Assembly (NCBI GenBank): GCA_017994635.1
Contig: JAGOKK010000006.1
Coordinates: 1 to 49,676 of the forward strand
DNA: 49,676 nt
Reading direction: 5' to 3'
Source: Candidatus Cloacimonadota bacterium
Lineage (GTDB): Bacteria; Cloacimonadota; Cloacimonadia; Cloacimonadales; Cloacimonadaceae
Shown one piece after another: positions 42,323 to 49,516 of this stretch. The position numbers and the translations under genes are program-made. Position 1 is the stretch's first letter. Each line of letters starts with the position of its first letter. The notes beneath the pieces were generated by a model. It had not been told where the DNA came from. It was given only the letters and a program-made list of their open reading frames with translations, and did no database searches.

Positions 42323-43714
42323 TTATTCTTTGTGTATGGCTTTGAGCAAACGCTCCGCTTCTTCGCTGGTGATCTTGCCTGCTTCCAGCATATCCAGAAT
42401 CTTCAAGCGACTGCGATTCGCGATCTCCTCTTGTTCCTGCTTTTTTCTTTCCGCGCTCAGGTAGGGCTTTATCAGAGGGGAATTGACTACCTTGTTGATG
42501 TACTCCTTTAGAGAATCTGCATTCAAATGCTCATACTTCAAACCGTCAAACTCAGCTTTTACGCCGCGCAATCCTTCCTTTAAACCATCGTAGATCTCTG
42601 AGCTCAAATCTTCGACCTTGGAGATTACCACTGTCTTGGTGCCTTCCAGATCTATGTCCTTGGTGGCCGCTTTCATCTTGTCGATAGCTTCATTTACTTT
42701 GCTCTTGATCTTTTCTTCGTTGATAGAATTGGTAGCGCGGCTGAGGTATTCGATCAACTTCCCCAGAAGTTCGTTCACCTTTTCCTTCTCGTTACAGGTA
42801 TTTGCTCCTGAAATGCTATCTTTGAGCTGATCCAGCTTGGTCTTGATGAAATCCAGATTGATATGCCCATCGCTGGAGAGCTTGATGAGTCCGTTTTCAG
42901 TGTTTATGCTAATCATGGTGGGTTCATCATCATCATACAGGTTTTCGATGCGGAATGTCCTGTCATCCTTTACCACCTCGGAATCAAGATTGGACTTGAA
43001 TCGTCCACTCTCGGTCTCGGCTGATAGCTTGAAACTGAAACGCAATGGCAATACAAGGTGGACGATCCCGTTTTCTGTAGTGAACTTGAAGTTCCCGCCT
43101 TCCACCGGTTGAGTTTCAAAGTGAATGGGACCGTTCTCGGTCTCCAGATCCACTGTCTTGTAGCTTGCCAGCCGCAGTTTGATGGGGCCATTTTCGCTTT
43201 CAATGTGCAGTCCTTCACCTACGATATCTTCTGCAACCACTGGTCCGTTTTCCATCCGGGCGTAGATGTTTCCCCTGATGTTGTGCAGCTTTACCGGACC
43301 ATTCTCGCTTTCCAGATGCAAGTCGCCACGACAGTGCTTTATGGACACCGGGGAATTATCACTACTGATCTTCAGGTTATTTTCCAGCCCAATGAGACTG
43401 AGCGGGAAGTTGTCTGTGCTTACATTAAGAAAGACCTTGCCGGGGACGCTGAGCTTGATCTGAGCAGTTTTGATGTCTCTTTGATTCACTGGTAGTTCAT
43501 CCAGTTTCAGAGTCAGTATCCCTGCGTCTAGTTCGGCATTGATGTAATCCTCGATGTTTAAGTCCTCTTGATCTGCTTCAAAATTCAACAATCCTTCCAA
43601 CAGAACTGCATCATCTGCTGAATCGTCGATAACAAGAGGAGCCAGGGCATTATCCAATCTGATTTCTGATAGCCCCACGTTTGCCCATTTCTTTTGAATG
43701 GCATACTTTTTCAT
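42323..43714 (-). CDS. DUF4097-like beta-repeat protein with SHOCT-like tail
   Basis: A 463-residue cytoplasmic-looking protein without a signal peptide. Residues about 110-295 contain at least seven copies of a 15-25-residue unit with the core [ST/M]-[ED]-N-G-[PL]-[VI], as in SENGPVKL, MENGPVVA, SENGPIKL and TENGPIHF. This is the regular beta-solenoid pattern of the DUF4097/adhesin-like family. A helical region follows (about 300-430). The last 30 residues (ILDMLEAGKITSEEAERLL) match the SHOCT-like motif. It starts in an ATGA overlap with the DUF2089 regulator gene, so the two act together. Similar proteins occur next to regulators in Firmicutes; the biochemical role is unknown. Confidence 0.75.
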   Translation of the reverse strand: MKKYAIQKKWANVGLSEIRLDNALAPLVIDDSADDAVLLEGLLNFEADQEDLNIEDYINAELDAGILTLKLDELPVNQRDIKTAQIKLSVPGKVFLNVSTDNFPLSLIGLENNLKISSDNSPVSIKHCRGDLHLESENGPVKLHNIRGNIYARMENGPVVAEDIVGEGLHIESENGPIKLRLASYKTVDLETENGPIHFETQPVEGGNFKFTTENGIVHLVLPLRFSFKLSAETESGRFKSNLDSEVVKDDRTFRIENLYDDDEPTMISINTENGLIKLSSDGHINLDFIKTKLDQLKDSISGANTCNEKEKVNELLGKLIEYLSRATNSINEEKIKSKVNEAIDKMKAATKDIDLEGTKTVVISKVEDLSSEIYDGLKEGLRGVKAEFDGLKYEHLNADSLKEYINKVVNSPLIKPYLSAERKKQEQEEIANRSRLKILDMLEAGKITSEEAERLLKAIHKE

Positions 43715-44073
43715 TGTTCTCTCCTTTTATGGATCATATCTACAGCTTCCTCCACATTGATAAAACCCGCTTCGAGATCAGAGAGGATATCATTAAAATC
43801 CTTCGTATCCTCTACATCCCGCGTGATAATCCGGGTGATCTCCGATAATCTGTTTTTGACGGTGGGGTATGATATGCCCAGGCGCTTCTGCAATTCCTTC
43901 AGGTTACCCTGGACCAATAGAAACAACTTGATAAACTCCAACTGAGAGGAGGATAATCCTTCCAGCCAACTACGGCTAAATGCTCCCTGAAAGCTTACAT
44001 CGCAGGCCGGGCAGTGATACTCCCGGATCAAAAGCTCTTTATGACAGATTGGGCAATTTACTAGATTCATCAT
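43711..44073 (-). CDS. DUF2089 family zinc-ribbon transcriptional regulator
   Basis: A 120-residue protein (start MMNLVNCP). Two Cys pairs, CPIC and CPAC, about 15 residues apart form an N-terminal zinc ribbon. A helix-turn-helix follows (GNLKELQKRLGISYPTVKNRLSEI), which is characteristic of DUF2089. The C-terminal tail (DILSDLEAGFINVEEAVDMI) repeats the motif at the end of its neighbour. The start is placed after GAGGTGA; a longer frame upstream has no ribosome-binding site and is not conserved-looking. It probably controls its own two-gene operon through the operator-like repeats at 44095-44127. Confidence 0.85.
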   Translation of the reverse strand: MMNLVNCPICHKELLIREYHCPACDVSFQGAFSRSWLEGLSSSQLEFIKLFLLVQGNLKELQKRLGISYPTVKNRLSEITRIITRDVEDTKDFNDILSDLEAGFINVEEAVDMIHKRREQ

Positions 44074-44094
44074 CGTCACCTCACTAATGTTAAG

Positions 44095-44127
44095 GTCAAG
44101 TTTATATAATGCCATATTATGTCAAGT
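44095..44127 (-). promoter_or_regulatory. Operator-like repeats upstream of the DUF2089 gene
   Basis: Two copies of GTCAAGT (44095-44101 and 44121-44127) are 26 bases apart, and between them lies the dyad ATAAT-GCCAT-ATTAT (44106-44120). On the minus strand the same stretch offers TTGACA and TATAAA boxes, though only 13 bases apart. The spacing and symmetry fit an autoregulatory operator for the regulator whose gene starts 22 bases away. Confidence 0.35.
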
Positions 44128-44423
44128 GAAAACTGAATAATGTTTATATGGATATTCATATATCTTATGTGTCGAGTAAGGAAGCATTGCATGGGAGCCG
44201 TGGCATAAATGCGTTCATTTTCCCCTCGCATTTATTCAAACAATCTGTAGAAGGTTTTCCACTACCATAGGCTAAGTGCTCAAGACAGAGGGAGCTGGAG
44301 CAGAAAGATCGTGTTCGCTAGCAAGCCTATGCAGGCTTAATCCGGGATATGCAGGCCACAAGAGTCTTGACAAATCTGCAAATCTCTCAGAGAGTGCCCA
44401 CCAAATACTACAAGGAGATAATC
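44128..44423. other. Intergenic region with a perfect hairpin
   Basis: About 300 bases between divergent genes. A perfect 9-bp stem (ATAAATGCG/CGCATTTAT) with a 13-base loop lies at 44205-44235. A TTGACA box lies near 44367 without a clear partner. An open frame runs through the right end in frame with the secreted protein but has no start signal. I see no gene. Confidence 0.5.
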
Positions 44424-45038
44424 ATGAAAAAAGTACTTGGTATAGCCATATTATTGATGCTGATCATGTCTATGGCGGCGCAGAACGCTCAGAGGGAAGC
44501 TTTGGATAGCCTGGAAAACGCGAAGGGCTTCATTACCAAAGGTGACTTATTGAAAGCTCAGGAAGAGCTGAATTATGCTCAGGCCAAGATCAGCGAGATC
44601 ATTGCGGAGGATTTACTGAAGCACATCCCTGAAAAGCCAAAGGACTTCACGTTCGAGAGTAAGGAAGCCAGTTCATTGGGACAGGCAGGTGCCATTATCG
44701 GCAGTGCCAATTCCGTAGCTGCGTTGGGTCATTACAGCAAGGGTAACGCCACTTTTGAGCTTTCTATCACCATGGGTGGAGCTATTGGTCAGACCGGTAA
44801 TCTGATGAGCGGACTGGCAGCGATGTTTGGCGGCATGGCTACCGGCACCTCACAAGTTCGGGTAAAGGGTTATACCGGAACTCTTGATTATGACCGCGAG
44901 AATGATTCCGGAACTCTTACCATCACCGTAGGCCCCAAGATTTCCGTGATAGTTACTGGAGAAGACATCAAGAGTGCTGATGATCTGAAAGCACTTGCTG
45001 AACAGGTGGATTTGGCTCTTCTGGAAAAATCATTCTAG
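44424..45038 (+). CDS. Small exported protein of unknown function
   Basis: A 204-residue protein that I do not recognise. A signal peptide (MKKVLGIAILLMLIMSMAA) is followed by a helical, charged segment (about 22-75, EALDSLENAKGFITKGDLLKAQEEL, a TPR-like helical pair). A Gly/Ala-rich hydrophobic middle (about 90-155; SLGQAGAIIGSANSVAALG, MSGLAAMFGGMATG) and a beta-rich end (GTLDYDRENDSGTLTITV) come next. AAGGAG precedes the ATG by six bases. It has its own downstream hairpin and converges with iorB. The Gly-rich middle could insert in or lie on a membrane, but this is only an impression. Confidence 0.65.
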   Translation: MKKVLGIAILLMLIMSMAAQNAQREALDSLENAKGFITKGDLLKAQEELNYAQAKISEIIAEDLLKHIPEKPKDFTFESKEASSLGQAGAIIGSANSVAALGHYSKGNATFELSITMGGAIGQTGNLMSGLAAMFGGMATGTSQVRVKGYTGTLDYDRENDSGTLTITVGPKISVIVTGEDIKSADDLKALAEQVDLALLEKSF

Positions 45039-45062
45039 AAACAATTCTTTATAGATATAGTA

Positions 45063-45089
45063 AACCCGCGGCCATATTGACCGCGGGTT
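45063..45089. terminator. Bidirectional hairpin between convergent genes
   Basis: A 9-bp perfect GC-rich stem (AACCCGCGG/CCGCGGGTT) with a 9-base loop lies 24 bases after the exported-protein stop and 38 bases from the iorB stop. On the plus strand it is followed by AATATTTC and on the minus strand by TACTATATC, so U tracts are weak, but its place between convergent genes fits a shared terminator. Confidence 0.75.
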
Positions 45090-45127
45090 AATATTTCAGG
45101 TGAATTTGCCACACTAAGGTAGTCTGG

Positions 45128-45697
45128 TTACCCGATTTTCATTCCTGCCCTCAGAGCGTTGATATTGGCTTCCACCACGTTATCACCCTTTCTGGCAAAA
45201 ATGCTTCTGATGCTGTTTTCGATTTCTTCTGCGCTAAATCCAAGCTTACTGATTGCTGCACCCAAGACAACGATATTCATAGAGCGCCTGGCATTCACTT
45301 CGATGGCGATGGCATCGGCATCAAATAGCAGGTGGTTCTTAATAGCTTTAATGGCAGCGTACACTTTTTCTTCCTCGGGGTAGTTCGGGATGTTTTTGAA
45401 GGGAGTGGAGTTTGTGATGATCCATCCCACATTGTGCAGGTACGGTAGATAGCGTAAAGCTTCCATGGGCTCGACCGAAAAGATCATATCTGCTTGACCC
45501 AGAGGGATCAGATCGCTCCAGATCTCGCTATCTGAGAGCCGCAGATGGCTTTGCACATCGCCTCCGCGCTGGCTCATCCCGTGTACCTCAGCTTGTTTCA
45601 ACTGCCATCCGCGATTTAGGGCGGCATGACCCAAAATGGTGGCGATAGTCAGGATACCCTGACCTCCTACTCCCGCAAGTATAATATCTTTCTTCAT
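45128..45697 (-). CDS. iorB: Indolepyruvate:ferredoxin oxidoreductase beta subunit
   Basis: A 189-residue gamma-domain-type subunit. GVGGQGILTIATILG at the N terminus and the region EVHGMSQRGGDVQSHLR are the conserved IorB motifs. With IorA it oxidatively decarboxylates aryl pyruvates formed from aromatic amino acids, giving acyl-CoA and reduced ferredoxin, a key step in anaerobic amino-acid fermentation. It starts one base after the iorA stop and is therefore translationally coupled. Length is normal. Confidence 0.94.
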   Translation of the reverse strand: MKKDIILAGVGGQGILTIATILGHAALNRGWQLKQAEVHGMSQRGGDVQSHLRLSDSEIWSDLIPLGQADMIFSVEPMEALRYLPYLHNVGWIITNSTPFKNIPNYPEEEKVYAAIKAIKNHLLFDADAIAIEVNARRSMNIVVLGAAISKLGFSAEEIENSIRSIFARKGDNVVEANINALRAGMKIG

Positions 45698-45698
45698 G

Positions 45699-47300
45699 TT
45701 AGGCCTCCATCTTGTGCTTACGCTTCAGGGTTTGAACGCATTCGCGTTTGGGGATGACCACCGAGACTCCTGCATAGGCGATCTCTTCCTTGTAGATCTG
45801 TACCATCTCATCGAAGTTCTTTTTGAAGGGGACAAAGGTGCGGATATGTTCTTTCTCCACGCCGAGCCCCAGACAAATCTGCTCAAGCTTACCAAACGCT
45901 GTGTAATCCTGACCTCCGGTCATTCCAGTGGTGGAATTGTCCAGGATTACGATCACGACGTTTGCCTTGTCATAGATGCAATCCAACAAACCGGTTAATC
46001 CGCTGTGGGTAAAAGTGCTATCACCAATCACTGCGATGGCTGGGAAGAGACCGCTGTCCGAAGCGCCTTTTGCCATGGTTATGGATGCGCCCATATCGAC
46101 ACAGGAATTGATGGCATTGTAAGGAGGCATAAATCCCAGCGTATAGCATCCGATATCACTGAATACATGACCTCTGCCATATTCCTTCACGGATTCATTT
46201 AGAGCCAGGTAGCTATCTGCATGAGGGCAGCCAACACAAAGTGCAGGCGGACGTCCAGTCACCACATCAGGGACATCGCTTCCAAAGGTATCGGGCATTC
46301 CCAGCGCTTTGGCTATTTTATTGGGATTCAATTCGCCATCGCGATCCAGGGTGCCGTCCAATCTGCCATGGATGGCCTTGGTCCCCTTAAAATTCGCACC
46401 TTTGATCAATTCTTCGGTGATCGGCATTCCTTCTTCAAAGATGTACAGGCTGTCGCATTGGTCATAAATGGCATGGATCTGCTCCATGGGCAAGGGATAC
46501 TGACAGATCTTGATCACTGGATAGGGGATCTGTTTATCACCAAAAACCTCCCTTAGATAGTTGTACGCAAGTCCGGTGCTAATGATGCCTTTAGTATAGT
46601 CCGAGGCTTCCATGAAGAAGCTATTGAATTTGCTTTTCAATGATTCCTGCTCAAAGTCTTTTTGCAATTGGATGAGTCTTTTATACTTCTTTCTGGCGAT
46701 TGCAGGTAGTAGCATGAATTGCATCAGATCATCGGGCTTGTTCAATTCCTTTTGCTGAAGCGGACTACGACGCAATACTCCGCTGCGGGAATGGGAGAGC
46801 CTGGTGGTAAGGCGGATCATTACCGGGATATGGTAAAGTTCCGAAAGCTCAAAGCCATAGAAGGCCATATCGTAGCATTCTTGCTGATTTGAGGGCTCCA
46901 ATACAGGGATCATGGCGAAATGACCATAAAACCGAGAATCCTGCTCATTTTGAGATGAGTGCATGAAAGGATCGTCGGCCACAGTGATGATCAAACCTCC
47001 ATGGGCTCCAGTCATCGCTGAATTCATGAAGGGATCGGCGGCCACATTCAGACCCACATGCTTCATGGTAACCATAGTTCTTTTCCCAGAGTAACTCATT
47101 CCCAGAGCTGCTTCGGTGGCTGTTTTCTCATTGGAAGACCAGGTACGGTGAACCTTCTGCTCTTCTGCTTGCTTTGATTTTTGTACGTACTCAATGATCT
47201 CGGTGGAAGGTGTGCCCGGGTATCCGTAAAAGCCAGATATACCGGCATCCAGGGCTCCCTGTGCGAGGGCTTCATCGCCCAAAAGCATCAATTTTTCCAA
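45699..47300 (-). CDS. iorA: Indolepyruvate:ferredoxin oxidoreductase alpha subunit, no ferredoxin domain
   Basis: A 533-residue subunit. The N-terminal pyrimidine-binding domain (GFYGYPGTPSTEI, SSNEKTATEAALG) and the C-terminal thiamine pyrophosphate domain (GDSTFTHSGLTGLLD, NSTTGMTGGQ) are intact, with CVGCPH between them. The best-studied IorA proteins are about 600 residues and end in a domain with two 4Fe-4S clusters; this one stops at RKHKMEA just after the TPP domain, so it lacks those clusters. There is no frame break that would explain the loss. The start is TTG with GGAG seven bases upstream; the next ATG is four codons in. Confidence 0.94.
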   Translation of the reverse strand: MEKLMLLGDEALAQGALDAGISGFYGYPGTPSTEIIEYVQKSKQAEEQKVHRTWSSNEKTATEAALGMSYSGKRTMVTMKHVGLNVAADPFMNSAMTGAHGGLIITVADDPFMHSSQNEQDSRFYGHFAMIPVLEPSNQQECYDMAFYGFELSELYHIPVMIRLTTRLSHSRSGVLRRSPLQQKELNKPDDLMQFMLLPAIARKKYKRLIQLQKDFEQESLKSKFNSFFMEASDYTKGIISTGLAYNYLREVFGDKQIPYPVIKICQYPLPMEQIHAIYDQCDSLYIFEEGMPITEELIKGANFKGTKAIHGRLDGTLDRDGELNPNKIAKALGMPDTFGSDVPDVVTGRPPALCVGCPHADSYLALNESVKEYGRGHVFSDIGCYTLGFMPPYNAINSCVDMGASITMAKGASDSGLFPAIAVIGDSTFTHSGLTGLLDCIYDKANVVIVILDNSTTGMTGGQDYTAFGKLEQICLGLGVEKEHIRTFVPFKKNFDEMVQIYKEEIAYAGVSVVIPKRECVQTLKRKHKMEA

Positions 47301-47450
47301 GGTGAGACTCCTTTTATCTTTTTTTCGTATATATCCTCAGTTAGGGTAGGCATATCCTCTTGCAGGATAACAATATGACTTTACCTCGCAGTTTCTTGGG
47401 ATTGTATTGATCCGTCAAGTTAATTTCTTGGATGAGTTCAGCATACGATC

Positions 47451-47924
47451 TCAATGATAATAAAACAATTCTTTTTCCTCATCTTTCCAGCTGTACTTCA
47501 CTTCTCCCACAAAGATCGTGTGATCTCCGCTTTTCACTTGAGTAACGATCTCACATTCAAAGCAGGCAATGGCATCACTGAGGATGGGTAGTTTATGCAG
47601 CTTACCTGGGAAATAGTTCACCTCTCCAGCGGTGAATTTATCGATGTCCCGGCCACTCTGCGAACCGGAGAGGGACAATAGCGATTTCAGACTGGGGCTG
47701 GGGAATACAAGATTGAAGTAGCGCACATCCTGCAGGCACTCGTGGGAATATCTGGAGTGTCCCACCGAAATGGCGAACATCGGAGGCTGGATTGAGGTTC
47801 GCATAAACCACTCCAAGGTGATCAAATTGAAATTGCCGTCCGGTTTCTGAGTTACTGCCAGGCATACTTTTGAAGGGAGGTGCGCCATTGCGTAGGCTTC
47901 GGGGAGGTTGGATTGTTTCATCAT
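47451..47924 (-). CDS. Flavin-reductase-like FMN-binding protein
   Basis: A 157-residue protein of the flavin reductase/FMN-binding split-barrel family. Family features are AVTQKPDGNFNLITLEWFMRTS (the loop after the first strand), PPMFAISVG, the RYSHECL segment, the NLVFPS segment, and an ending strand pair (ACFECEIV; HTIFVGEVKYSW). Related proteins reduce or hold flavin for partner enzymes, or act as NADH:flavin oxidoreductases. The start at 47924 is chosen because GGAG lies nine bases upstream; an ATG at 47939 lacks a ribosome-binding site. The stop codon and the iorA start are about 150 bases apart, so it is a separate unit. Confidence 0.87.
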   Translation of the reverse strand: MMKQSNLPEAYAMAHLPSKVCLAVTQKPDGNFNLITLEWFMRTSIQPPMFAISVGHSRYSHECLQDVRYFNLVFPSPSLKSLLSLSGSQSGRDIDKFTAGEVNYFPGKLHKLPILSDAIACFECEIVTQVKSGDHTIFVGEVKYSWKDEEKELFYYH

Positions 47925-48078
47925 CAGGCTTTTCTCCATGCTGTGTTAATGATATATAAAGTATATCCAGAATGCGGGTGGAGGCTACAGCTTTATGCTG
48001 CCGTTGGCTACTCCCTGGAGCGTAGGGGAGGGGAGAATTCCAAATACATATCATCGCCATGCCCTGATATAGATGTTC

Positions 48079-48109
48079 CTTGCCAAACATCCAAATTTGT
48101 CTAGATTTG
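48079..48109 (+). promoter_or_regulatory. Possible Bacteroidetes-type promoter of the OmpA-family gene
   Basis: TAGATTTG at 48102-48109 matches the TAnnTTTG box (-7) used by the unusual primary sigma factor of Bacteroidetes, and CTTG at 48079-48082 sits 19 bases upstream where the TTTG box (-33) is expected. The predicted start of transcription leaves a leader of about 20 bases with the ribosome-binding site. Confidence 0.33.
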
Positions 48110-48138
48110 ATAATAATAACAAACACAAAGGAGACATC

Positions 48139-49164
48139 ATGAACAGCAGTTCAAAGTTACTTGTAGCATTAGCTATCGTACTTTTCTGGTTTGGCACGGC
48201 CAATACCATTGAACACACTGTAGGCATTCGAGGCGGAGTAACCATGCCTTTTGCCGACATAGACGAAGAAAATCCCCTTCAACTGATGGGCGGAATCAAT
48301 TACGAAGCCTGGCTAATGGATTACCTCAGCCTTGGCGTATATCCCTATTTTACCAAGATGGAAGGGGAAGAAGGTCCCGCGGATTTCGAATCCACACTTA
48401 TCGGTGGTGACGTAATGGTGAAGCTTCGTCCAGTATCAGAAAAGCTTTCTTTACATTTTAAAGACTCTGCCGTGAAGCGGATATCTCCCTTCGCGCAATT
48501 GGGCTTTGGTGTGGTTCATCACGATAGTGAAGCCAATTTCGGTCCTGTCAAAGCCAAAGATGACGGCATTAGCCTTAGCGCTCCAACCGCCGCTCTGGGT
48601 GTATCTCTGCTCAGTAAGTGGAATGTCAATCTTGATCTGGGTGCACAGTATGTTTTTGCCAATTCAGACAAGCTTGACCTCGTGGAAAAGAATGTATCAG
48701 AATCATATCTTATGCCATTCCTCGGTATTGGTTACACTTTCGGTGAGAAAGAAGCTAAAATGACATCCAAGAAGGTTGCTTCGGAGCTACACAGCCGACT
48801 GTTGCGCAATAAGATCAGCATGGAACAGGATTTTACTCTCAGTGGAGTGCAGTTTGAAATTGGTAGTGCTAAGCTGACCAAAGAAGCTCAAATGGTCCTG
48901 GACGACGTGGCTAAGGCTATGATAAACAACCCTAAAGTGAACGTAGGAATCCATGGCCATACCGACAACACGGGCAGTCTGGAGCTGAATAATCGCCTCT
49001 CGCTGCAGCGCGCGGAATCGGTGAAGGCTTATCTCGTAAGCAAAGACATTGCCGCAGATCGTATGGTTACCAAAGGCTTTGGCCCTTCCAAGCCGATCGC
49101 TGATAACAATACTGAAGCTGGCAGAGCGGAAAACCGCCGCATCGAATTCGTGATAGTGAAATAA
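48139..49164 (+). CDS. OmpA-family outer-membrane protein
   Basis: A 341-residue exported protein. A signal peptide (SKLLVALAIVLFWFGTA) is followed by an eight-strand-type barrel (about 25-215) and a C-terminal OmpA/MotB domain (about 235-341) that binds peptidoglycan: FEIGSAKL, HGHTDNTGS, NNRLSLQRAESVKAYL and NRRIEFVI. The Asp and Arg that grip diaminopimelate in this fold (in HGHTDNTG and the NRR segment) are present. It anchors the outer membrane to the wall. GGAGA precedes the ATG by seven bases. It stands alone, with a strong terminator, and is probably an abundant protein. Confidence 0.93.
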   Translation: MNSSSKLLVALAIVLFWFGTANTIEHTVGIRGGVTMPFADIDEENPLQLMGGINYEAWLMDYLSLGVYPYFTKMEGEEGPADFESTLIGGDVMVKLRPVSEKLSLHFKDSAVKRISPFAQLGFGVVHHDSEANFGPVKAKDDGISLSAPTAALGVSLLSKWNVNLDLGAQYVFANSDKLDLVEKNVSESYLMPFLGIGYTFGEKEAKMTSKKVASELHSRLLRNKISMEQDFTLSGVQFEIGSAKLTKEAQMVLDDVAKAMINNPKVNVGIHGHTDNTGSLELNNRLSLQRAESVKAYLVSKDIAADRMVTKGFGPSKPIADNNTEAGRAENRRIEFVIVK

Positions 49165-49236
49165 CCCCCTTACGCCAAATTTGGGCGATCGATACCAGGC
49201 TGTACTGTGCTGTCGATAGTACAAAAAGATATGTAG

Positions 49237-49262
49237 CAAGGCGTCTTCGGACGCCTTGTTTT
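49237..49262 (+). terminator. Strong intrinsic terminator of the OmpA-family gene
   Basis: A perfect 9-bp stem (CAAGGCGTC/GACGCCTTG) closed by a stable TTCG tetraloop is followed by TTTTC. It lies 72 bases after the stop codon. Confidence 0.95.
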
Positions 49263-49340
49263 CATTATGGGCGTTGTTCTACCTGTAGTTCTAAACTTCA
49301 TCGCTCCTCCTCCCCTCTTGTTACATGAATTCATCCCATA

Positions 49341-49410
49341 CTCCTCATGAACCCCACCCGAACTGCATTCAGGTGGGGTTCAAGAAGGATCCGGGTGGAG
49401 TTCGTGCTGA
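49341..49410 (+). repeat. Dispersed intergenic palindromic repeat, copy 2
   Basis: A 14-bp stem with one mismatch (49349-49362 with 49368-49381) around the 5-base loop CTGCA. Its 21-base core at 49353-49373 matches copy 1 (12345-12365, opposite strand) with one mismatch, and the flanks agree partly as well. Confidence 0.68.
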
Positions 49411-49484
49411 CAGTGGGCACAAGTGAGCCTGGATGTAGTGAAACGATTCATAGCTTTCTCCTGTATGAGCTTTGCTGGGGTTCT

Positions 49485-49516
49485 CCCACCAAAGCCCCTG
49501 CCAGGGCTGTGGTGGG
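49485..49516. repeat. Two-part GC-rich intergenic hairpin
   Basis: An outer 7-bp stem (CCCACCA/TGGTGGG) and an inner 5-bp stem (AGCCC/GGGCT), separated by a single unpaired base on each side, close a 6-base loop. It is followed by further G residues, not by T, so it is not a terminator. It could be a structured RNA element or part of another repeat family. Confidence 0.5.
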
